A stretch of 23,695 nucleotides of DNA from NCBI GenBank assembly GCA_018968865.1, contig JAGWZP010000010.1, positions 1 through 23,695 on the forward strand, given 5' to 3'. The DNA comes from Patescibacteria group bacterium. GTDB lineage: Bacteria; Patescibacteria; Paceibacteria; UBA9973; UBA2103. Numbering within the stretch: the stretch's first letter is position 1; each line of letters begins with the position of its first letter. The notes below the pieces were generated by a model, which ran no database searches, was not told where the DNA came from, and saw only the letters and a program-made list of their open reading frames with translations. The translations under genes were made by a program, and so were the position numbers. Of this stretch, positions 6,300 to 13,060 are shown piece after piece.

Positions 6300-7885
6300 C
6301 TTTTCTTATTCCAAAAACGCCGCTTCCGGCGGGCTGGTTTCGTTGGTTCGGTAAGCCCGAGCGCAACGCGGATATGGCGCCGCGCGAGCGATGTGCGCGC
6401 AATATCGAGCCATTTTGCCGAAGGATGCGCGGAGTCGCGGCGCAGTATCTCGACGACTTCGCCGTTGCCGAGCTTGGTGTCGAATGAAACGAGTTTTCCA
6501 TTCACTTTCGCACCCTGAATGTGGTCGCCGAGGTCGCTATGGATCGCGTACGCGAAGTCGATGGGCGTCGATTCCGCGGGCAGGTCGATCACGTCGCCTT
6601 GCGGCGTGAAGACGAACACGCGGTGCGAGAAGAAATCCTCCTTCAACCCTTCCACGAATTCTTCGGAACCCGCGACTTCCGTATGAGCATCGGCAAGCTC
6701 GGCGAGCCACGGCGGAACTTTTGTGACACCTTGCGCGGCGCCCTCGCTTCTCGACACTTTCATAAGCGAAGGGATGAGCGAACGTATCCACGAGAACGAG
6801 AGCGACGAGAATCGACTTTTCTGAACATCCTTCCCGAGTTTCTCAATCTCTTTCCCGAGTTGTTTATAGGTCATATGCGATGCGATGCCGAACTGCGCAC
6901 GGCGGTGCATCTCTTCGGTGCGTATCTGTATCTCGACGATTCCCGCTTCAGGCGTCACCACCGTCGTGTGGAGCGACTGATAGCCGTTCGGCTTCGGGAA
7001 AGCGATGTAATCTTTGAACTCGCCCGGCAAGGGCCTGTAGAGCGAGTGCACCGTGCCAAGGGTTGTGTAGCAGTCCTCGATGGTCGGCACGACGAAACGC
7101 AGTGCGGCGATGTCATGAATGAGATTGATATCGTCATTTTTCCGCTTCAATTTCTGATGCAAGCTCCAGAGCCCTTTCATGCGAATATCGGTGCGGAGTA
7201 TCGTCAGACCTTTTTTCGCGAACTCTTGCTTCAATTCCTTCTGCACCTTCGCGAGCCCGTCTTCGGTTTCCTGTGTTTTCAATTTCCGCACTTCGGCGGT
7301 ATGCGACGCGGCATCGGGGTCCACGTACGGGAAGGCGAGATCCTCGAGGTCGCGCTTCATCTTGCCCATGCCGAGACGGTCGGCGATGGGCGCATAGATT
7401 TCCAGCGTCTCGAGCGCGATGCGGCGGCGCTTGTGCTCGGGCACGTGCTCCAGGGTCTGCATATTGTGGTAGCGGTCGGCGAGCTTCACGATGAGTACGC
7501 GGATGTCGCTCGCGGTCGCGACGAGAAGCCGGCGGAGACTCTCCGCATGCCGCTCGGCGCCGCGGTACTTGTGGGTGCCGAGCTTCGTCACGCCGTCCAC
7601 GATGAAGAGCAATTCCTTCCCGAACTCTTTTTCCATATCGGCGCGCGACACGCGGCCGTCCTCCACCGCGTCATGGAGGAGTCCGGCGGCGATAGTCGTC
7701 GCATCCATGCCGTATTCGGCGAGTATTTTGGCGGTGGCGGCCGCGTGGATGAAGTACGGTTCGCCCGAGTAGCGGGTCTGGCCCTCGTGCGCCTTCTTGG
7801 AATAGTCGTACGCCTTCTCCACGAAGGCGATATCCTCGCTCGTCGCTCTTCCCATCTCGGCGATAATCTCCTTGACGGTGGTCAT
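6296..7885 (-). CDS. rel: RelA/SpoT-family (p)ppGpp synthetase/hydrolase lacking the ACT domain
   Basis: 529 residues against about 700-750 for full-length Rel/SpoT. The HD hydrolase domain is intact: FIHAAATAKIL, LLHDAVEDG and VLIVKLADRYHNM. The synthetase domain follows: DIAALRFVV, then RPLPGEFKDYIAFPKPNGYQ, SLHTTVV, VEIQIRTEEMHRRAQFGIAS. The TGS domain is near the end (VFVFTPQGDVIDLPAESTPI, then DFAYAIHSDLGDHIQGAKVN). After the TGS the protein ends in a basic tail (KPARRKRRFWNKKS), so the zinc/ridge and ACT parts are absent. TATAGT lies 8 nt before the ATG. It is probably bifunctional, making and degrading the stringent-response alarmone. How it senses the ribosome or amino acids without those parts is unclear. 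Confidence 0.93.
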   Translation of the reverse strand: MTTVKEIIAEMGRATSEDIAFVEKAYDYSKKAHEGQTRYSGEPYFIHAAATAKILAEYGMDATTIAAGLLHDAVEDGRVSRADMEKEFGKELLFIVDGVTKLGTHKYRGAERHAESLRRLLVATASDIRVLIVKLADRYHNMQTLEHVPEHKRRRIALETLEIYAPIADRLGMGKMKRDLEDLAFPYVDPDAASHTAEVRKLKTQETEDGLAKVQKELKQEFAKKGLTILRTDIRMKGLWSLHQKLKRKNDDINLIHDIAALRFVVPTIEDCYTTLGTVHSLYRPLPGEFKDYIAFPKPNGYQSLHTTVVTPEAGIVEIQIRTEEMHRRAQFGIASHMTYKQLGKEIEKLGKDVQKSRFSSLSFSWIRSLIPSLMKVSRSEGAAQGVTKVPPWLAELADAHTEVAGSEEFVEGLKEDFFSHRVFVFTPQGDVIDLPAESTPIDFAYAIHSDLGDHIQGAKVNGKLVSFDTKLGNGEVVEILRRDSAHPSAKWLDIARTSLARRHIRVALGLTEPTKPARRKRRFWNKKS

Positions 7886-7893
7886 GAATGTTT

Positions 7894-7899
7894 ACTATA
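7894..7899 (-). promoter_or_regulatory. -10 box TATAGT of rel
   Basis: Minus strand TATAGT, an 8-nt gap, then the ATG at 7885; no Shine-Dalgarno. Confidence 0.5.
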
Positions 7900-7955
7900 C
7901 ACCCGTCGGTTTATTTTTGCCTCAAAAGTGGTACAGTGAGCCCGTTCGTCAATCA

Positions 7956-7961
7956 GAGGAG
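7956..7961 (+). promoter_or_regulatory. Shine-Dalgarno GAGGAG of the 97-residue protein gene
   Basis: GAGGAG lies 6 nt before the ATG at 7968 and excludes longer in-frame starts. TACAGT at 7932-7937 is a candidate -10 and would give a leader of about 25 nt. Confidence 0.6.
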
Positions 7962-7967
7962 AAAATC

Positions 7968-8261
7968 ATGTTCTTTGAACGTTTGGTACTTTATGTGGCA
8001 GGATTGCTTCCTAAGCAGTTGAAAATTTATCGGCACTTCTGTCTGATATTCAATCGCAACGCTTGCGAGAAGCGAGTAGTTGCCTGGCATCGGGCAGAGC
8101 TCGAGAAACTGGATCCAATGTTCCGTCTCCAGCAAAACAGTCTCAGACTTGTCGTCGCTCGTGAAAAGGCGCTCGCGGCCGGGGTCGGTCCACTCGATAA
8201 GAATTACCCGGACATTTTCGATTTCCACGGTTTCGACAGACTAAGAACACCGGAACGTTAG
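7968..8261 (+). CDS. Small hypothetical protein, 97 residues
   Basis: It begins MFFERLVLYVAGLLPKQLKI, a mildly hydrophobic stretch that may be an amphipathic or peripheral membrane helix. A mostly helical, charged region follows (VVAWHRAELEKLDPMFRLQQ). The C-terminus is YPDIFDFHGFDRLRTPER. I recognise no family. A ribosome site fixes the start, and a strong intrinsic terminator follows 6 nt after the stop. It is therefore a self-contained unit between two genes on the other strand (rel and topA). This SD-plus-terminator style is shared with the genes at 16177, 22638 and 23201. Confidence 0.7.
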   Translation: MFFERLVLYVAGLLPKQLKIYRHFCLIFNRNACEKRVVAWHRAELEKLDPMFRLQQNSLRLVVAREKALAAGVGPLDKNYPDIFDFHGFDRLRTPER

Positions 8262-8267
8262 AAATCC

Positions 8268-8298
8268 CCAGCGCACCCGGTGCGCTGGCTCTTTTTTT
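8268..8298 (+). terminator. Intrinsic terminator of the 97-residue protein gene
   Basis: Arms CCAGCGCAC/GTGCGCTGG (9 bp, 3-nt loop), followed by CTC and seven T. The minus strand has no T run after the hairpin, so it works in one direction. Confidence 0.9.
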
Positions 8299-8302
8299 AA
8301 AT

Positions 8303-10729
8303 CTATTTCAGATATTCAGATGCTTCTTCCGGTGTGAGCGAGTCGGGCTTGGTTGCTTCGGGCAGATAAATGCGGCGCAGGCCTTTTTTCAAGAAGAGCC
8401 CCTGTTTTGATTTATAGAGCACGAGATTTTTACCGGTGCGCGGATGCTTGCCGATCTCTTTTACCACTTCAACGCCTTTCGGCGGCTTCTTCGGGACGGC
8501 GAGGAGCGTGAGCGCCTCATCGAGTGTGATGGTGTAGGGGTCGCCCACGGCGGCCTTGAGCGAGCGGAACTCGCCGTCGCTCCCGACGTATGGTCCGAAT
8601 CGTCCGGTGTTCGAGAATACCGATTTGCCGGTGGACGGATGATTCCCAAGCTCGCGCGGGAGCGAGAGATACTTGAGCGCGTCCGCGAGCGAGACCTGCG
8701 CGAGGTCGGTGCCGGCAGGGAGGCTTGCGCGCTTCGCCGCCTTCTTCGGGCGGCCTTTCCCGCGTTTCTTTTTACCAGCACCAAGGTCCGACCTTGAGGA
8801 CTCGGATGTAAGGTCGGACCTTGATTCGGTCTCCGGAAGCGCCATTTCCACATACGGCCCGAATCGCCCGGTTTTTATAAAAATTGGCGCGCCGGTTGCG
8901 GGGTCGAGCCCGATGGGAACATCGTTCTTAAGTTCGGCGCCTTCTTCGGTCCGCGCACCGAGGCAGTCGGGATAGCGCTTACAGCTCATGAAGACGCCGC
9001 CGCGCCCGAGTTTGTTCTCCATCGGACCTCCGCAGAGCGGACAGGGGAATTCGCTTCCTGCATCGCCGAGCGAAGTCGCTTTCGGGAGCTTGTCCTTCGC
9101 GCGCACCGCTTTTTCGAACGGGCCGTAAAATGCTGTGAGCGTTTCGGAATAGCCGCGCTCGCCGCGCGCAATCTCGTCGAGCTCGTCCTCCATCTCCGCC
9201 GTGAATGTGTCGCTCACGTATTCGGGGAAATTTTCTTCGAGCCAGCCCGAAACCACCATGCCGGTCGCCGTCGGCTTGAGCGAACGCCCTACTTTATCCA
9301 CATAGCCGCGGTCGGCGATCGTTTTCATGATGGAGGCATACGTCGACGGGCGGCCGATGCCGCGCTTCTCAAGCTCTTTGATGAGGCCCGCTTCGGTGTA
9401 GCGGTTCGGCGGTTCGGTCTGCTTTTCTTCTGCCGCAAGAGAAAGGAGCGTGAGCGTATCGCCCACGGCGAGTTTCGGCAATTCGGTATCTTCGCCTCGT
9501 GCCGCCGTGTCGAGCGCGAGCCAGCCGGGGAAGAGCATCCGCGAGCCGTTCGCGGTAAAGGGCGGAATGGTTGCATCGGCTTTCGCGGCAACGTTCGTAC
9601 GCATGATGCGTGCCGCGGACATCTGCGAAGCGAGCGCGCGCGTCCTGATGAGCGCGTAGAGCTCCACCTCGTCCGGCGTCGTACCGGCTTTTTCATGGGA
9701 GGGGTCGGTGGGGCGGATAGCCTCGTGCGCCTCCTGCGCATTCTTGCTGGTCGTCTTATATGTGCGCACCTGCAGATAGTCTTTGCCGAATTTTTTTTCG
9801 ATGACGCCCGCCATTTTCGCAACCGCCTCCGTACCGAGGTTCACGGAGTCGGTGCGCATGTAGGTGATATGGCCGGCCTCATACAGCTTCTGCGCGGCGC
9901 GCATCGTCCTTGACGGAGCGAAGCCGAGGCGCGTGGACGCGGTTTGCTGGAGCGTCGAGGTCGTGAAGGGCGGGCGCGGATTGCGCTCCTCCGATTTCTC
10001 CGTGATGTCGGCGACGCGCCATGCCGCACTTCGGCCGGTCTGTACGATCCGTTCCGCTTCTTCCTTTGTCGCCGGCTCGATGGCGCAGATGGTATTCAAG
10101 GTCGAACCTTGGGAATCGGATTTAAGGTTCGACCTTGTCTGAAAAAGCGCGCTCAAAACGAAGTAGGTCACCGGCATGAAGGCTTTGATCTCACGCTCGC
10201 GCTCCGCAAGGATGCGGAGCGCCGGCGACTGCACGCGTCCGGCCGAAAGCCCGTAGCGCACTTTCTTCCAGATGAGGCCGGAGAGGTCGTAACCCACGAT
10301 GCGGTCGAGGACGCGCCGCGCCTCCTGCGCCATGCGCAGATGTTCGTCGATAAGGCGCGGGTGCGCGAGTGCCTCCTCGATGGCTGCTTTCGTAATTTCG
10401 TGGAAGACGACGCGCTTCGGTTTCGTGAGGCCGGCGACTTCCTTGATATGCCACGCGATCGCTTCGCCTTCGCGGTCGGGGTCGGTCGCGAGATAGATCT
10501 CATCGGCTTTTTCCGCGGCGCGCTCTATCTTCTCGATGACCTCGCGTTTCTCGGCGGGAATGACATAGCGCGGAATAAAACCGCCTTCGATATCGACGGC
10601 GTCCTTATTGCTCTTCGGCAAGTCGCGCACGTGGCCGACCGAAGCGAGGACCGTGTAATCCTTGCCGAGGTAGTGCCCTATGGTGCGCGCCTTGGTCGGC
10701 GATTCGACGATAAGCAATCGTTTGGCCAC
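8303..10729 (-). CDS. topA: DNA topoisomerase I (type IA)
   Basis: 808 residues. It relaxes negative supercoils. The TOPRIM domain is at residues 1-115 (LLIVESPTKARTIG, ATDPDREGEAIAWHI). SAGRVQSPALRIL is at about 162-174, and the catalytic Tyr290 is in HITYMRTDSVNLG. One four-Cys zinc finger is seen (C563, C566, C583, C589). The C-terminus has repeats of the type GRFGPYV and LGNHPSTGKSVF/IGKHPRTGKNLVLY, plus a basic linker. Two palindromic elements are read in frame as residues 198-211 and 636-649, one in the loop before the active-site region and one in the linker. The start is GTG; TTGACC, 18 bp, TATGAG and a 7-nt gap precede it, so it appears leaderless. Confidence 0.95.
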   Translation of the reverse strand: MAKRLLIVESPTKARTIGHYLGKDYTVLASVGHVRDLPKSNKDAVDIEGGFIPRYVIPAEKREVIEKIERAAEKADEIYLATDPDREGEAIAWHIKEVAGLTKPKRVVFHEITKAAIEEALAHPRLIDEHLRMAQEARRVLDRIVGYDLSGLIWKKVRYGLSAGRVQSPALRILAEREREIKAFMPVTYFVLSALFQTRSNLKSDSQGSTLNTICAIEPATKEEAERIVQTGRSAAWRVADITEKSEERNPRPPFTTSTLQQTASTRLGFAPSRTMRAAQKLYEAGHITYMRTDSVNLGTEAVAKMAGVIEKKFGKDYLQVRTYKTTSKNAQEAHEAIRPTDPSHEKAGTTPDEVELYALIRTRALASQMSAARIMRTNVAAKADATIPPFTANGSRMLFPGWLALDTAARGEDTELPKLAVGDTLTLLSLAAEEKQTEPPNRYTEAGLIKELEKRGIGRPSTYASIMKTIADRGYVDKVGRSLKPTATGMVVSGWLEENFPEYVSDTFTAEMEDELDEIARGERGYSETLTAFYGPFEKAVRAKDKLPKATSLGDAGSEFPCPLCGGPMENKLGRGGVFMSCKRYPDCLGARTEEGAELKNDVPIGLDPATGAPIFIKTGRFGPYVEMALPETESRSDLTSESSRSDLGAGKKKRGKGRPKKAAKRASLPAGTDLAQVSLADALKYLSLPRELGNHPSTGKSVFSNTGRFGPYVGSDGEFRSLKAAVGDPYTITLDEALTLLAVPKKPPKGVEVVKEIGKHPRTGKNLVLYKSKQGLFLKKGLRRIYLPEATKPDSLTPEEASEYLK
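8782..8823. repeat. Palindromic element 1, in frame within topA
   Basis: Arms CAAGGTCCGACCTT (8782-8795) and AAGGTCGGACCTTG (8810-8823) form a perfect 14-bp inverted repeat around a 14-nt spacer. Each arm is itself a near-palindrome (AAGGTC-n-GACCTT). It encodes SRSDLTSESSRSDL (TopA 636-649). The spacer resembles that of element 2. Confidence 0.9.
10097..10137. repeat. Palindromic element 2, in frame within topA
   Basis: Arms CAAGGTCGAACCTT (10097-10110) and AAGGTTCGACCTTG (10124-10137) form a perfect 14-bp inverted repeat around a 13-nt spacer. It encodes TRSNLKSDSQGSTL (TopA 198-211). Being 1 nt shorter than element 1, its second arm is read in another frame. Confidence 0.9.
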
Positions 10730-10736
10730 CTGTTAA

Positions 10737-10766
10737 CTCATAACGCGTACTCCTATATATGGTCAA
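10737..10766 (-). promoter_or_regulatory. Promoter of topA, leaderless with GTG start
   Basis: Minus strand: TTGACC (10761-10766), 18 bp, TATGAG (10737-10742), TTAACAG, then GTG. The 7-nt gap fits transcription starting at the start codon. Confidence 0.6.
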
Positions 10767-10781
10767 GTGTCGCGCATGGAG

Positions 10782-10787
10782 TACACT
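10782..10787 (+). promoter_or_regulatory. -10 box TACACT of the DedA-like gene
   Basis: TACACT, then CACAAT, then ATG at 10794 (6-nt gap). This decides against the in-frame ATG nine codons upstream. Confidence 0.5.
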
Positions 10788-10793
10788 CACAAT

Positions 10794-11468
10794 ATGGGAC
10801 GGTTTTTCTCCGGAGCGTATCGGCGCATCGGCTCGTATATCGGCTTCGCGGCGCTCTTTATCCTCGTCTCCTATGTCATGCGCGGACATGAGGATAACAT
10901 CCGCCTGCTTCTCGCCGGCGGCGGCGCCGGCGGCGCGATTCTTTTCGTCCTGCTCACCGCCACATTCGTCATCTTCATCATTCCGCTCGACATCGTTTTC
11001 CTCATTCCGCTCGGAGTGAATGTGTGGGGCCCCTTGCCGACGGCACTTTTGAGCATTGCGGGGTGGACGATCGGTGCGAGTGTCGCTTTTAGCCTCGCAC
11101 GCCGCTACGGTCTGTCGCTCGTCGCCCGCATCATCGGCGCGCGAAACGCGGCGAAACTGCACGACCGCGTTCCGCTCGGCGACCCATTCTGGTCGGTGGT
11201 ACTTCTGCGGGTGCTGGTACCGGTCGACCTTCTTTCGTATGCGCTCGGGCTATTCACCGACATGCCGTGGCGACGCTACGTGCTCGCCACTCTTATTGGC
11301 GTCGCGCCGTTCGGCTTCGTGTTCGCGTACGTGGGAGCGTTGCCGTCGTGGTATCAGTTCTTATCCTTCGCGAGCATTCTTGTGCTGGTGTCATTCATGC
11401 TACTCCAGTATCAACGGAAACTTCGGCTCGCAGAGGATGATGATCCGAGCCGTGGCGGTCAGGGATAA
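10794..11468 (+). CDS. DedA/TVP38 (VTT-domain) family membrane protein
   Basis: 224 residues with hydrophobic segments at about 18-35, 44-70, 74-98, 134-150, 158-180 and 187-203. The central part has the VTT pattern: FIIPLDIVFLIPLGVNVWGP, then LLSIAGWTIGASVAFSLARRYG, and later LLRVLVPVDLLSYALGLF. Members of this superfamily (DedA, TVP38, VMP1) move lipids across membranes; some bacterial DedA proteins recycle undecaprenyl phosphate. The substrate here is unknown. The last 74 nt overlap the 3' end of the EEP-family gene on the other strand. Confidence 0.85.
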   Translation: MGRFFSGAYRRIGSYIGFAALFILVSYVMRGHEDNIRLLLAGGGAGGAILFVLLTATFVIFIIPLDIVFLIPLGVNVWGPLPTALLSIAGWTIGASVAFSLARRYGLSLVARIIGARNAAKLHDRVPLGDPFWSVVLLRVLVPVDLLSYALGLFTDMPWRRYVLATLIGVAPFGFVFAYVGALPSWYQFLSFASILVLVSFMLLQYQRKLRLAEDDDPSRGGQG

Positions 11469-12186
11469 CTTCGCTTCGTACTATCGAAAGGCGGCTGGAG
11501 AGGAGAATATGGTCGAGCTGGGAGCGGGAGAGCCCGTGCGTCCGCCTGCCGCGGAGCGGATTCCACAATCCGTGTTCAACGAACCGTTTCTCGATGCTCG
11601 TGCGTTCGCGCCGGTAGAATGCCGCCTCGCGCGCCGGTGAGCCGAAGAGCATATTGAGAATAGTGATGTGCGGTTTCTCGAGCGTGTTGAAGTCGCCGCA
11701 CACGATGGTGGGCAATGACGGATCGCGTTTGGCCATGGCGCGCTCGAATTCGGCGAGGCGCCATGCCGGACGGGCAAGGATGAGATGGAGATTAAAGATG
11801 CGCACGAGCGTTCCGCCGACATCAATGTCGGCATAGATGCCGCCGCGATCGCGTGATGCGCCAAAGCCGAACGGCCGCATCATCCGCACAAAGAGCCGCG
11901 AACGGAGCGACAGCAGATGCCAGTAATCGGGGAACGGTATCTCTTTCGACGCGCGTATCGGATGGCGGGAAAGGATGACGTTGTACATGGACACGTTCCC
12001 GGTAGCAAACAGCTTCTCGACATCGCGCCGGTAGGCTATCTCCACGGGAAGCTCCTGCAATCGTTTGAGCGTTTGTTCAGGCACTTCCTGCAGGCAGAAC
12101 ATATCGAAATCGCTCCCTGCAATAAAGTCGAACGCGCGGTCGAGCTCTTTGTTGCGGTAGAGCATATTCCATGAGTAGATAATCAT
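11395..12186 (-). CDS. Endonuclease/exonuclease/phosphatase (EEP) superfamily hydrolase
   Basis: 263 residues. All key EEP motifs are present: MIIYSWNML (metal-site Asn), FCLQEVPE (catalytic Glu), RIFNLHLI (His), TIVCGDFNT (Asp/Asn), QLDHILLSS and the C-terminal SDHHP. Members cleave phosphodiesters in DNA, RNA, lipids or inositol phosphates; the substrate cannot be told from sequence. No signal peptide is seen, so it is probably cytoplasmic. The ATG overlaps the dprA stop (ATGA), so it is co-translated with the DNA-uptake protein, and a role in DNA processing is possible. The 3' 74 nt overlap the convergent DedA-like gene, and the SDHHP motif is encoded just at that overlap. Confidence 0.9.
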   Translation of the reverse strand: MIIYSWNMLYRNKELDRAFDFIAGSDFDMFCLQEVPEQTLKRLQELPVEIAYRRDVEKLFATGNVSMYNVILSRHPIRASKEIPFPDYWHLLSLRSRLFVRMMRPFGFGASRDRGGIYADIDVGGTLVRIFNLHLILARPAWRLAEFERAMAKRDPSLPTIVCGDFNTLEKPHITILNMLFGSPAREAAFYRRERTSIEKRFVEHGLWNPLRGRRTHGLSRSQLDHILLSSRLSIVRSEVIPDRHGSDHHPLRAEVSVDTGVA

Positions 12187-13037
12187 AGTCGGTGCCACGC
12201 GCCGAACTCTTCTTTCGCGAGGCCGCGCAGTTCCAGGGCGACAAGCGCGGTCAGCGCTTCGCCCGCCGGCACGCCGGCTTCGCGGAGAATCTCGTCGCGC
12301 GTTTTCGGTTCTGTGAGCATATTCCATATAACGAGCTCCGCGTCCTCGAGGTCGCCGGGTGCGCTGCTTATCGCACCCTCGCGCGGCGGAATGTGGAGCG
12401 CTTCGAGGATATGGACCGGCTCAAAGACGAGCGCCGCACCGAGGCGGATGAAAAGATGCGGGCCGAATGCGTGCGGGTCGCCGATGCGATGCGGGATGCA
12501 GAGCAAGTCGCGATTGTATTCGCTCGCCAAACGCGCCGTGATAAGCGTGCCGGACTCCGGCCCCGCCTCGATGACGAGTACCGCGTCTGATATGCCTACC
12601 ATGAGGCGATTGCGTTCGGGGAAGTATCGGACATGCGAAGGCATGCGCGGTTCGTACTCTGAAATCATTCCGCCGCCCGCCTCGAGAAGTTCTTTTGCAA
12701 AAGGCCGGTTGCTTCGCGGATACAAAATCGAATCATCGAGACCGGAACCGGGGAAGGCGAGCGTATGGAGGCCGGCGGCAAGCGCCGCCTTGTGCGCGCA
12801 GGTGTCCACGCCGAGCGCGAGGCCGCTCACAATGGAGATAGGATAGCCCGCGAGGCCAGTGATGAGTTTTTCGCATGCTTCCTGTCCGTAGCGCGTCATC
12901 GCGCGGCTGCCGACAACTGCGAGCAGTTTTGTTCCTGCAGGCGGAAGAGATCCGCGGATCCACAATCGCTTGGGCGGCTGGGGTATCTCCAGAAGTTGCT
13001 GCGGCCACGCTGTGCGTTCTAGTTCGCGGATGTCCAT
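12183..13037 (-). CDS. dprA: DNA-processing protein DprA
   Basis: 284 residues. DprA loads RecA on incoming single-stranded DNA during natural transformation. The Rossmann-type DprA domain shows AVVGSRAMTRYGQEACEKLI, IVSGLALGVDTCAHKAAL, LHTLAFPGSGLDDSILYP, GGGMISEYEP, FPERNRLMVGISDAVLVIEA and SGTLITARLASEYNR. A C-terminal winged-helix-like region follows (KTRDEILREAGVPAGEALTAL). Start at 13037: TATACT and a 6-nt gap precede the ATG. It diverges from serS with only 23 nt between the start codons. The EEP hydrolase gene overlaps its stop by 4 nt. Confidence 0.95.
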   Translation of the reverse strand: MDIRELERTAWPQQLLEIPQPPKRLWIRGSLPPAGTKLLAVVGSRAMTRYGQEACEKLITGLAGYPISIVSGLALGVDTCAHKAALAAGLHTLAFPGSGLDDSILYPRSNRPFAKELLEAGGGMISEYEPRMPSHVRYFPERNRLMVGISDAVLVIEAGPESGTLITARLASEYNRDLLCIPHRIGDPHAFGPHLFIRLGAALVFEPVHILEALHIPPREGAISSAPGDLEDAELVIWNMLTEPKTRDEILREAGVPAGEALTALVALELRGLAKEEFGAWHRL

Positions 13038-13043
13038 AGGTGC

Positions 13044-13051
13044 AGTATACT
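13044..13051. promoter_or_regulatory. Palindromic -10 box shared by dprA and serS
   Basis: AGTATACT is its own reverse complement and gives TATACT on both strands. dprA starts 6 nt to one side and serS 9 nt to the other. Both mRNAs would be leaderless. Confidence 0.7.
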
Positions 13052-13060
13052 ATTGGGCAT

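Noticed and set aside
5193..6400. parS site near parB
   Set aside because: No match to TGTTTCACGTGAAACA or a close variant was seen by eye in this part or elsewhere.
8782..10137. CRISPR-like repeats for the AAGGTC elements
   Set aside because: There are only isolated copies inside coding sequence, with no regular spacer array and no cas genes.
9944..10891. Long plus-strand reading frame opposite topA
   Set aside because: topA is unmistakable on the other strand. The high GC codon bias opens antisense frames, and this one shows no family motif. The same holds for the long frames opposite rel (6521-7939) and parB (5315-6211).
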